In this document: in pieces, positions 1 to 8,750 of the stretch
How the letters are laid out: every line of letters starts with the position of its first letter
Numbering within the stretch: position 1 is the first letter of the stretch
NCBI GenBank assembly: GCA_038496445.1
Contig: JALMLS010000185.1
Span: forward strand, 46,901 to 110,900
Reading direction: 5' to 3'
Length of the DNA: 64,000 bases
DNA from: Trichosphaerium sp. ATCC 40318
Lineage: Eukaryota > Discosea > Flabellinia > Trichosidae
Translations under genes and position numbers: made by a program
Notes under the pieces: model-generated
What the model was told of the DNA's origin: nothing
What the model saw: the letters and a program-made list of their open reading frames with translations, nothing else
Databases searched by the model: none

Positions 1-405
1 AAAAGGAGAGAACGAACAAAACCGAAATTGCTCGGAAAAAGAAGTTTACCAAACAATTTTCGTTTGAGCTCAATGGACTACCCTTCAAACCCTAATGATA
101 CAAACAATCAACACTCACAGAAACGCGCAAGGAGATTACCACCACTTCAACCATTACTAAAACTGACACCACTACCACCACAAGCAAGACAACACAGCCA
201 AACGGCGATAAGTGACAAGCGTAATTGTCTAGCGTTCAACAGAAGAATGAGGCTACCTCCCATTGAAGTATTGCCTCCATTATTAAAACTGCCATGTTCC
301 AGACTTAGATGGAAACCGCTGAGGCATAGTGGGTCGCGTTTGAATGACTTGTAATCTTTTTCCAGATTTTTTTTGTATTTTTAACAAACACGTTGTACCA
401 TGTTG
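1..405. repeat. Direct repeat, copy 1 (cut by window edge)
   Basis: Nearly identical to 3058-3453, with the same strand and the same order. Similarity is already present at base 1, so the repeat probably starts before the window. It fades just after the shared AAACACGTTGTACCAT near base 400. It carries the small coding region at 73-354. The two copies differ by scattered substitutions and a few in-frame indels, so this is an old duplication rather than an assembly artefact. Confidence 0.9.
73..354 (+). CDS. Small basic, proline-rich protein, copy 1
   Basis: A 93-residue uninterrupted frame from ATG at 73 to TAA. I do not recognise the family. It begins MDYPSNPNDTNNQHSQKRAR, followed by a Pro/Leu-rich stretch (LPPLQPLLKLTPLPP) and a conserved second half with RRMRLPPIEVLPPLLKLP. 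The Lys/Arg cluster KRARR could be a nuclear localisation signal. The paralogue at 3129-3407 keeps the frame open although its sequence differs, and most differences here are conservative or silent (R/K, S/G). That supports protein coding. Upstream lies a Lys-rich stretch shared by both copies, so a 5' exon could exist. Function unknown. Confidence 0.45.
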   Translation: MDYPSNPNDTNNQHSQKRARRLPPLQPLLKLTPLPPQARQHSQTAISDKRNCLAFNRRMRLPPIEVLPPLLKLPCSRLRWKPLRHSGSRLNDL

Positions 406-2150
406 GTGTAAAAACGTGTTGTAAAATTGGTGATGGTTTATTTTTTTATTTGAACACGTGATTTTGTATTTTAGAAATAAACAATGTAAAAATTAATATG
501 TGTACATAACGACTATGTTCTTTTGATTTATTTTTGTACCTGAACACTGTCAATGCTGTTGCATTGTTCTACGTAGTTGTAATTGTTTCAAAGCTAAACT
601 GTTAAGCCCTTTTGTTCCTTGAACGTAACAACGTTTCCGCAACCCTACGATAGCACCCAACCAAAAAATCTAGAATGTCAAAAAAGAAAAATGGAATATG
701 ATGAAATCAACCTACGGAGAGAAGAAATTTGTGTTGCTTACACTTTACAACAACAAAACTATTCTCTATAAGAGTTCCTAGCAGATATGTAAATCAGTTG
801 GGGCCGCTAAGGAATAAATTCGGCGGCTATTGTACCTTATACACCCACAATAGTATTGTTATTAACGCAGAACAATACCTGTTAGAATTTGTAGCATTTT
901 TTGGTCAGCTATTGATGAACTTACTGTTGTTTTGGTCTCCATCACACCTACGTACAACACGTGGTGAACCTTTTTAAAAATCAGATTATGCACGATACCA
1001 GATTGTAAAAGACTACATTAAAATAAACACCATACTTCTAATTAACGACGCACCATAGCAAAAAACACGTTGGTTGATTTTTTCAATTACAAAATAAGAA
1101 TTAAGAAAACATGTCAAAACCCCTCGAAGAAATCTATCGTAAGCTTATGGAACAGCAAGTATTTAACTACGCATAGTATACCACGTGCACTTCGAAGAAT
1201 GTGTTAGAACCAGGAGGTCAATAATGCTTCAACAAACTTTTATTGAGCCAAATAGAATGAGTTCACATACGGTTCAGTAGCTCAACCCATGTCTTCAGAA
1301 ACGTCCTCGTTGTTTCTGCTAACCTAACACATAAGTTTACGTGATGTTAAGTACTGCATGTGCCGTAGTGGGCGTGATAATATTTCCTATCAATCTCCGA
1401 CCTTCGGCTAGTAAATGAGCCGGAAATATGTCCCTTCATACCACAATGATACTCTATTCTAACTAACGCACTTTGATCGGCCAAGAGCCATCACATACCA
1501 ATAACATCTATAAACATGATGAACATAACCTTCTCATCAAGTAAAACACTAAACTAGCGAAAAACTTGGAAGAAGTTCGATCAATATCTACCACTTTTGT
1601 ATTGGGATATTTAGATTGTCCCGAAGCACAAATCGCTCGTATATTGTAGGTTTGAACTGGGAAGAGTAATCATGATATTGTTCCAGTCGGTTTTTTTTTG
1701 TTAACGTACTTTTAATGTTTCGGCTCTCACAAACTTTGTGTACTTGCTATTCCCCCGACGTTATGATACACATTGCACGTGACTTTTGTTTATTTTGTAT
1801 TTGTAACAACAACAGAGCTCTTCTTTCGAAATCAAAGGAGACTCGGCCTCTTTTTGTGATACACAGAGCGAACAGTTTGATAGTTTAGTCAAAGTAGCTA
1901 GAGAGCACGTGAAATTCATTATTTTGAACGTAAGATGATGTAGAAAGGCGTGTTAACTAACTGGCCTTAGAAACAAAATAAAAAGGCTTCAAAAAACAAT
2001 CATATTGATCTTATAAGCACTAGCATGTGTATGCAAACGACAGTAGAGGTAATTCATATTTTATATAATCACACGTGGCGTCTTCATGCCGTTTTGTACG
2101 GTAAAAAAAACTTACGTTGGGTATTTATAGGAGGCATCAACAGCTGCTGT
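406..2150. other. Gene-poor AT-rich stretch
   Basis: No convincing gene was seen on either strand. Open frames are short, have no recognisable domain and no matching splice context. The stretch contains several CACGTG hexamers (for example near 458, 957, 1183, 1775, 1904 and 2068) and T-runs. An upstream promoter or untranslated exons for the frame near 2284 may lie at its right end. Confidence 0.5.
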
Positions 2151-2283
2151 TTTATTGCAGTTAGCCAAGCGTGATACGATCGCAAATGAGTTTCCGTCTC
2201 TCCCTACAGACCTTCGTGATCCCACACAAGATAGCTACACTTCAAGAGCAGGCGAAACAAATAAAAGAGCAAGCAGTAGAAGG

Positions 2284-2761
2284 ATGAGCAAGCGCAAAGC
2301 AGCAAGTAAAAGCGAAAACTTGGTTGTTACAAAGATAGACTTCAATATTGAAAAGGTTGCTTATTCTGTGTTTGCAATGAAGAATGGAAGACCTGATACT
2401 AAACAGTACGTAATAATACGATTAATTTCAAACGCTCTATAAACTTCTACAAACCCTTACAACGAGAGAAAAAGCGAATTAAACTGTATCAAAAGCAAAG
2501 ATACATTTTATGGCTTCTCCAGAAAACTAAAAATATTTTCATGCATTCACAATGTCCCCACCGTTTAAACATAAGTACGCTGTTTCCGCTGACTCTTTCT
2601 ATTTTAGCTTTAAGCAATATGACGTGAAAGAATTGATGAATAGAGAAGCCTATGATGAAGGTATGGATGGCGCTTTTTGTATCAACATGGGACTTGTTGG
2701 TACTATCCTACATCGCCGAGTGTTATTTTTCGAGCGATTTGCCAACCTAGAGTGCGTCTAA
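2284..2761 (+). CDS. Hypothetical short gene, possibly two exons
   Basis: Two neighbouring open stretches may belong to one gene. The first starts at ATG 2284 (MSKRKAASKSENLVVTKIDF) and is preceded by an open, Ser/Arg-rich frame running back to about 2155, where TTTTATTGCAG looks like a splice acceptor. It ends near 2405 in DTKQ followed by TACGTAATAA. The second, 2552-2761, encodes MSPPFKHKYAVSADSF and then a hydrophilic segment. It contains a possible internal acceptor (CTATTTTAG near 2607). No family is recognised and the exon join is not resolved. The case rests on amino-acid composition and open frame only. Confidence 0.25.
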
Positions 2762-3057
2762 AACCCTTTAAAAAATGGTTCACAATTCAACAGTTCAATG
2801 GCGGTTAATAGGCCAATTGTTTTTTTTTGTACCTAATTCTATACCTCCTTGTAAGGAGGTTAAATGATTGATATTGTTTTTAAACTTTTGCTCTTTTTTT
2901 CTGTTTTGTCGTTTGTCGTTCACTTGCCTCTAACACCTTATTGTAGTGGATCCATTTACCGTGTTGCTATTTATACCAAATCACGTGATAGTAAAAAGAA
3001 CAAGTGGCGTCCTCAGTTGGCAAGATATGCGCGTATTTTCCCACAGAACAAAAAGAA

Positions 3058-3453
3058 AAAGGAGAGAACGAACAAAACCGAAATTGCTCGGAAAAAGAAG
3101 TTTACCAAACAATTTTCGTTTGGGCTCAATGGACTACCCTTCAAACCCTAATGATACAAACAATCAACACTCACAGAAACGCGCAAGGAAATTACCATCA
3201 CTTCAACCATTACTAAAACTGACACCTCTACCACCACAACCACAATACGCCCAAATGGCGATAAATGAGAACCGTAGTTGGCTAGCGTTCAACAGAAGAA
3301 TGAGGCTACCTCCCATTGAAGTATTGCCTCCATTATTAAAACTGCCATGTTCTAAACTTAGATGGAAACCGCTGAGGCATGGTGGGTCGTGTTTGAATGA
3401 CTTGTAATCTTTTTTCAGATTTTTTTTTTGTATTTTTAATAAACACGTTGTAC
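3058..3453. repeat. Direct repeat, copy 2
   Basis: Second copy of the block at 1-405. It starts with the AAAAGGAGAGAACG motif seen at base 1 and ends at the shared AAACACGTTGTACCAT. Beyond it the flanks of the two copies are unrelated, so the duplicated unit is short. Confidence 0.9.
3129..3407 (+). CDS. Small basic, proline-rich protein, copy 2
   Basis: Paralogue of the protein at 73-354, 92 residues from ATG 3129 to TAA. It keeps the KRAR basic patch, the Pro/Leu-rich middle and the RRMRLPPIEVLPPLLKLP block. The variable part lies between them (QPQYAQMAINENRSW here against QARQHSQTAISDKRNC in copy 1). Immediately upstream, an overlapping frame at 2864-3151 (ATG) begins with a hydrophobic signal-peptide-like segment (MIDIVFKLLLFFSVLSFVVH) and continues Lys-rich. 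It could be a separate small secreted peptide or chance. Function of either is unknown. Confidence 0.45.
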   Translation: MDYPSNPNDTNNQHSQKRARKLPSLQPLLKLTPLPPQPQYAQMAINENRSWLAFNRRMRLPPIEVLPPLLKLPCSKLRWKPLRHGGSCLNDL

Positions 3454-3929
3454 CATTGTTTGGAGATAAAATTGTTAGGTTTACAACACTTGGCGTAAAA
3501 CCAAACACAGGTCACGCTACTTTTTTAACTTCGAACATTTGACTTCAAGTCGTACTTTGAAGAAATCACGTGATATTGTGTCTCGCTTTTAGATAACTCC
3601 GGTATCCTCCGCTATGATAGCTTTATCATAATCTGGTACCTGCACTTGAATTGGCCCTGTTGGGTAACATTTTTGCAGAAAACAGCATTGTTTAGTCAAT
3701 CGCGCTCTATTCAACTTCAATTCGATGTTGGCGAAAAGTAGCGCAAAACCATACTGTGCGTATGACTTCTAAATAAGGTTCATTGCTGAAGGAGATTCTT
3801 AGGTTCGTTGTTGTGGTTCTTTTAGAGCTAAACACAATGTACTAGCAAAAGCCCATAACTTCAACGGCTAAGGCAGGAACAGTTCTTTGAAAGGTAAAAT
3901 AAGCTTGCAGAAACCAAATAAAAACGGCA
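3454..3929. other. Intergenic
   Basis: No gene seen. It lies upstream of the Rab-like gene and is expected to hold its promoter. One CACGTG lies near 3566 in the context AATCACGTGATA. Confidence 0.5.
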
Positions 3930-5297
3930 ATGGGTGCTAAAAGCAGTAAACACAGTCGCGACAAACAACAAGAAAAAGGTACTTGACTGTTTAACTTGAT
4001 AACTGCATTTTGCTCCAACTTTACAACAGAGGATTACAACAACCCATCAAACTACTTTTCGGGCTGCCCTTGTGCTAGTTATAGTACTTGAGCGACTGAT
4101 ACGCTTGTATTAGGTTCAACGGCTACAAACAGGCCAAAACCAGACTAGTACATTCCTCACTGGCTCATTCCGTTTACTGATGCGCTACTAGTGACTACTT
4201 ATTCAAAATAAATACAGTTGGAGATTTTGGTGTTGGGAAAAGTAGTATTATACTTAGATTCGTTGATGATACATTTACAGAATCACTCATCTCCACAATT
4301 GGTGTTGATTTTGTACGTTACACGTGCCTCAAAGGCACATACTCCATTCTTTACCACAGCTGTGCTATATCACAAAAATTATGCCATCAGAGGTGGTCGT
4401 GGTCCCGGTTTCGCCCGGGTAATAGACGGCTAAGAAACTCAGCAACAAAATCTGCAATCGGCTAAACTGTTTAAAAATGTGAGATTTTGTTGGTGTTGTA
4501 CCATGGTACATATGCTTTTTTTAAGTTATACATGCTCTCTGTTGCTTTGGAATTCGTTGAATGTTCGATACATAGGTACAATGCCTAGTATCAAGCAAAA
4601 AAATTCAAAAAATGGATTGAGTTATTTCCCTTATTTTCCTTAGCCGGTTAGCCGTGTAAGTTTATAGCCGATTAGAGACCACCTCTAATCGGGGCCATAA
4701 AATAGAAACACCTTCTTTGAGACTAAAACAGCACCATATAATTTATAGTGTAGAAAGTAAAAACAATCAAAGTGTATGATAAGACTGTTAAACTACAAAT
4801 TTGGGATACCTCTGGTGAGCTTTTTTTCTTGAAGTTGTTTTGGTGTTTTACAAGTACTTAGTTTTTATTAGGTAAGGACAGATTCCGAACAGTTTGTGCC
4901 AGTCCCTATAGAGGTGCTGCAGGGGCTTTAATATTGTACGATACTACAGACCAACAGAGTTTTGAAAATGCAAAACTGTGGCGGCAAGAGGTTGAAAGAT
5001 ATACATCAGAGGATATCCAAACAATACTTGTTGGGACAAAAAGTGATCTCATTGAAGAACGTGCTGTTGATACTGATATTGCCCAGGTAATACATTAATC
5101 CTAACATTTCCTTAAAGTGTTAAAAATACAATAGGAATTTGCTAGTGCATACAAGATGGAGTTTTTTGAAATATCTTCCAAAGATGCAATCAATGGTATG
5201 TTTACATCAACACATACAATTGTCTAACTTGATTGTTGTAGTTAAAGAAACCTTTATTCTGTTAGCATCTATGATAATAAAGCAACTTGATTATTAA
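3930..5297 (+). CDS. Atypical Rab-like small GTPase, N-myristoylation motif, copy 1
   Basis: Ras-superfamily GTPase closest in pattern to Rab1/Rab8. Readable exons give [10 protein letters not shown] (P-loop), STIGVDF then [10 protein letters not shown], then LQIWDTSG joined to KDRFRT (switch II), GTKSDL (TKxD base motif) and EISSKDA (SAK-like). The intron after GVDF is about 435 bases (4314-4750). Others follow WDTSG, DTDIAQ and the SKDAIN segment. Exon 1 is proposed at ATG 3930, [12 protein letters not shown], because the paralogue at 57852-58863 has MGVKSSKH at the matching place. The exon link between 3980 and 4184 is unresolved. MGxKSS fits an N-myristoylation signal. The C-terminus, IIKQLDY, has no prenylatable cysteine. 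The catalytic switch-II glutamine is lysine. The protein probably sits on a membrane through myristate and may be GTP-locked. Confidence 0.7.
4385..4692 (+). other. Structured segments inside Rab intron
   Basis: Within the long intron of the Rab-like gene there are two perfect hairpins: CCCGG/CCGGG (4404-4408 and 4415-4419, 6-base loop) and CCGATTAGAG/CTCTAATCGG (4668-4677 and 4683-4692, 5-base loop). In addition AGAGGTGGTC near 4390 is the exact reverse complement of GACCACCTCT at 4677-4686. The region is GC-richer than its surroundings. It could be an intron-borne structured RNA or a decayed element. No known RNA family is recognised. Confidence 0.4.
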
Positions 5298-5540
5298 GCT
5301 AGTAGCTATTACGTGAGTTTGTAGATTGTTCAGTGCTTTACAAAGTTTGCCTTTTTGTTTCACTTGCAACTGTATTTACCACGCTTTACATGTATTCTGA
5401 TATACAATCTTCTCAACAGCTGCATTCTTAGCACAAAAAAAAAGTAAGATATAAACACGTGACAGCTTTTCAAACTTTTGTTTTCTTTGTGGGATGCTTG
5501 TTTGTTTTTTTAATAAGCAATTGGTACACTACTTAATCAT

Positions 5541-6930
5541 CTAGAAACCTTCATTATTTGTTTTACATTCGTTTTCTCTTTGTGCGTATGTATCTATTGA
5601 TGACATATCAACTTCTATTTCATAAAGAAAACTCCAACGCTTTCCTGTTACATATAATCTATCTTTCTCAGCGTTGTAAGCAATACCATTTAAGACGTTA
5701 TTAATTCCGTTTGCTGACTTTAACAGTGAGAGATCAAGATATCCTAAAAAAGAAGCCCAAAGTCAGAACAGAAAACACAAAAAAACTAGTTACCCAGTTC
5801 TATTCGTTCAAATTCCTACTTTCTGGTCCATGAATGTACTGAGTTTATACGCGAAGTATAGAACAGTATTTTTGTAGGGTTGGTGGAGCAAGAAAAAGCG
5901 ATGATTTGAACGAATAGAACTGTACTTTCTTGGGGGGTTTTTTTTCGGATTTTTTTTGTGGTTTTTTTTTGGCTGTCACGTGATTTTTATTTCACAAAAC
6001 TACGAAATCGTACCATCAACTTTCCCGTCATTAGGATCAATTATAGCTATCTTTGATTGACCCCATATATTAGCGAATATTTTACCATAGATGTACTCTA
6101 GTTCATTTAAGTTTTGTATTTTATGATCGCCATCTGATACTTCTAATGTACATCCATACGCCATTATCTCAGTATCCAAGAAATAAATATTTGAAGAACC
6201 ATCACTCATCATTATAGTTTCGCCATCAGTAGCTAATCCCCATCCCTTCAGTAAGCAAAAAAAGTTAGACTCGTTTTTTTTGCATGATTTCTTGTTCTTG
6301 GATTAGCCTCGTACCTCTGTTCCATATGTCCAGTCTTGTACTACGTTAAAGTTCTTATCGTATACAAACCCAGTATTCTCACGCCAAGTGAACTGCATCA
6401 AGACACCATCAACAGTCGTCAAACCTATCAAATGAAGAATAAATCAATCAAGTACCTTAACTAAATACCACGATCTACTAACCCTCAGCAAAATATTTGG
6501 TCTCTAAAGGCTCACTTCTTATAACGCGACCCGTAGTCACTTCAACCTTTAAAGAAAAAAATGCATTGGTCACGTGACATTAGAATATTGACAAATACGC
6601 GTACCTTACGAATATCTGATGCACCGTACAACCCACATGATTCATAAAAAATCTAAAAAGAAATATTAAGCGTAGTACTGTAAAATGTTTGTCACGTGAC
6701 GAAAATCTTATGTTGAGATAAAACTAATACGTACACCGTCTTCATAAACAAGACCTTGTGTAAAACAAAGATTATCATGCGGATAAGTAGCTCTAAGCGT
6801 CCACGGTATTGTTGGGGCACCTGAAGAGCTTATTAGTTTTAATTTAAGCTAATATCACTTCAGACTGTTTCTATAACGTGCCTGCTACAAACACAACAAA
6901 CAAGATGAACGAGAGTTTATAGGACAGCAT
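5541..6930 (-). CDS. Secreted glutaminyl cyclase, plant/bacterial type
   Basis: Glutaminyl-peptide cyclotransferase of the five-bladed propeller family (glutamine cyclotransferase, not the animal zinc enzyme). It converts N-terminal glutamine to pyroglutamate. Seven exons can be joined. The start is MLSYKLSFILFVVFVAG, a clear signal peptide, so the protein is exported. Family hallmarks are PHDNLCFTQGL near the N-terminus, FAEGLTTVDG, LNELEYIYGKIFANIWGQ, KVDG joined to YLDLSLLKSANG, and VLNGIAYNAEKDRLYVTGKR with WSFLYEIEV near the end. Length (about 265 residues) suits the family. The first intron appears to be of the GC-AG class (donor G/GCACGT). The last intron, about 250 bases, carries a 19-bp inverted repeat. 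The gene looks intact. Confidence 0.88.
5795..5922. repeat. 19-bp perfect inverted repeat in cyclase intron
   Basis: CAGTTCTATTCGTTCAAAT at 5795-5813 and its exact reverse complement at 5904-5922, separated by 90 bases. It lies wholly inside the last intron of the glutaminyl cyclase gene. No target-site duplication is visible at the ends. It could be a short foldback element or a structured intron RNA. Confidence 0.8.
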
Positions 6931-7333
6931 CACAATGTATATTCTGTGGAGAGATGGGTTTTAGTGCTATACTGTTGTTTTATATTAACGAAAATACAAA
7001 AAGGTACGTACCTGTAAGCAGATGTTCTATCTGTTAAGCTGTTTGGGAATTGAAATGTTTCTCTGTTTTCTGTGAAACTGTTTGTCGTAATTTTGACCTT
7101 TTGCAAAACCCTCATCGTGACTAAGTTCTAGGGAAGTATTGACAAGAATGGCTCTAAAATACGGAAAGTCCTTGAGCTAAATATCAAGTGTTTGCAGTTC
7201 TACTGTGTTGTTTTCTTAGCTTTCAACTTTCAACAGCCACTCTTGATTAGTAAGTACGTTACCTTTCTGGTCTTTACAAGTAGTCCATCTGTTTTAGTTG
7301 CAGAAATGGACAAACTCAAAAGCAACGCTAAAT
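6931..7333. other. Intergenic, 5' side of glutaminyl cyclase
   Basis: No confident gene. A short open frame at about 7192-7340 contains an acceptor-like TTGCAG and then ATGGACAAACTCAAAAGC. The MITE insertion at 7334 interrupts it, so it may be the remains of a disrupted exon. Confidence 0.35.
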
Positions 7334-7991
7334 TAGCGATGTTCCAAACGAATAGAATACCGAATCTATCGCCAGAACGTTAAAAGTTGGAAATAGTCGA
7401 ATATATTCCGATTCGGTTTTCAGAGAAGAGCGACTGTGAAACTGAAAGTTGTTGGCTTTTTTTTTAATCACCAAGTGCTTTTTGTTCATCCAAACCACTC
7501 TCATACGTTTTAAAATGCATATTTCTATACATAGAGTGGTTGAAAGCCCTATATTGAGTGAGTTTAAGATATCTGCATTTTAGCGGTAAAACTAAGTAAC
7601 AGTAAGCCTAACCGACACTTTTGTTGTGTGAAATTGTGCCAGTGGTGACGTTTTTTTGACAATTCGAGCCAATCTTGAGCCCGCCACGTGATCTATTTTT
7701 TTTGATGTCTCAAAACCACTTTTTGGTACTTTCCACGCGTAGAAATAGCCATCACTTGAGGTAAAACATATTTTAACACAATTTTTTTGTAGTTTTATGT
7801 ATTCACTTGCTCTATTAAAAAAAAGTCTCAGACATGTTCGGATGTAAAAAAATGGGTTCAGGACAGCAATAAGGATGCAATTTGTGCCGTTTTATCTCAC
7901 CACAAAAAAAGCGAGAAGAATATATTCGAATAAACCAAGAAAATTTGATTCAAATACGAATTTTGCAATCTATCCGTTTGGAACATCGCTA
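7334..7991. mobile_element. Non-autonomous hAT-like MITE with 8-bp target duplication
   Basis: The 658-bp element is bounded by inverted repeats. The left end TAGCGATGTTCCAAACG (7334-7350) is the exact reverse complement of 7975-7991, and the similarity continues imperfectly inward (AATAGA/GATAGA, then TCGAATATATTC). It is flanked on both sides by the identical octamer CGCTAAAT (7326-7333 and 7992-7999). An 8-bp duplication and termini fitting YARNG are typical of the hAT superfamily. No transposase is encoded inside, so it must have been moved by an enzyme in trans. The perfect octamer suggests a fairly recent insertion. Confidence 0.85.
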
Positions 7992-8121
7992 CGCTAAATC
8001 ACTTGTGATGTACTAAGTCACATAATACACGGCTTTCATTGAAGATGAAGTTTAGTGGCATTTTCATATTCATCTATTTTACCACTGTTTACGTAAGTCT
8101 CACGCAAAGCTCTTAGCATAA

Positions 8122-8750
8122 ATGGAGAAAATAGATGTTGAGCTTGTGGATATACCAACGGAAATACTCGCTCACTTATTCAAGTATATTAGGCGTTCAG
8201 ATCGATTTTATGTTGCTCAAAGCTGTAAACTACTATCAGACATAATCCACCACCATATTGGCTATGAAATCATCTTTATTCAATCAAGTTCAGAGTGTTC
8301 TCTTCTCTCAGGAAGCCCTCTATTAAAAAACACAACAATATCATTCAAGTATTTCCAGGAAGCGACAGACGAAGATCTTGCTTTGCTTTCTGGACTTCAT
8401 GTACTCCACCTTTCCTTCAACCAATATATCACAGATAAGGGACTAAAATCTATTTGCGGGTCTGTAACTTGATGATAGAGGATTGTCCTAACGTAGGCAT
8501 TATACCTCTTGTTAACATCTCAGGTCAATTGATCTATACTGCAATCCTGGAGTTACTCAGCTGGTATGAAAGCACTTGCTGGAATACAACATGTTTATCT
8601 ATCTCGCTCTCAATGTTTCAGATGATGTACTGTTTGCATTGTCTGGAGTACGTACCATACATTTAAGTTATTGTCAATCGATCACAGACAAAGGAGTTTC
8701 TGCTTTATCTGGTGTTCACAACAGCTTAGTCTACGCTTAAAAACGATGTC
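8122..8750 (+). pseudogene. F-box/LRR gene, frameshifted and truncated
   Basis: The start at ATG 8122 gives an F-box (VDIPTEILAHLFKYIRRSDR, then VAQSCKLLSD) and then LRR-like repeats of the same type as the neighbouring genes (DEDLALLSGLHVLHLS, ITDKGLKSI). The frame breaks near 8455. Repeat coding resumes in other frames, for example LSGVRTIHLSYCQSITDKGV near 8640-8710, and ends at LSGVHNSLVYA. The left edge of the 2-kb inverted repeat (8721) falls in the last repeat, so the inversion/duplication event probably cut off its 3' end. In life it would have been an SCF substrate adaptor. Confidence 0.75.

Noticed and set aside
4404-4419. T-arm-like hairpin CCCGG TTTCGC CCGGG as part of a tRNA gene
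   Set aside because: The loop is 6 bases and lacks TTCRA in register, and no acceptor, D or anticodon arms pair around it.
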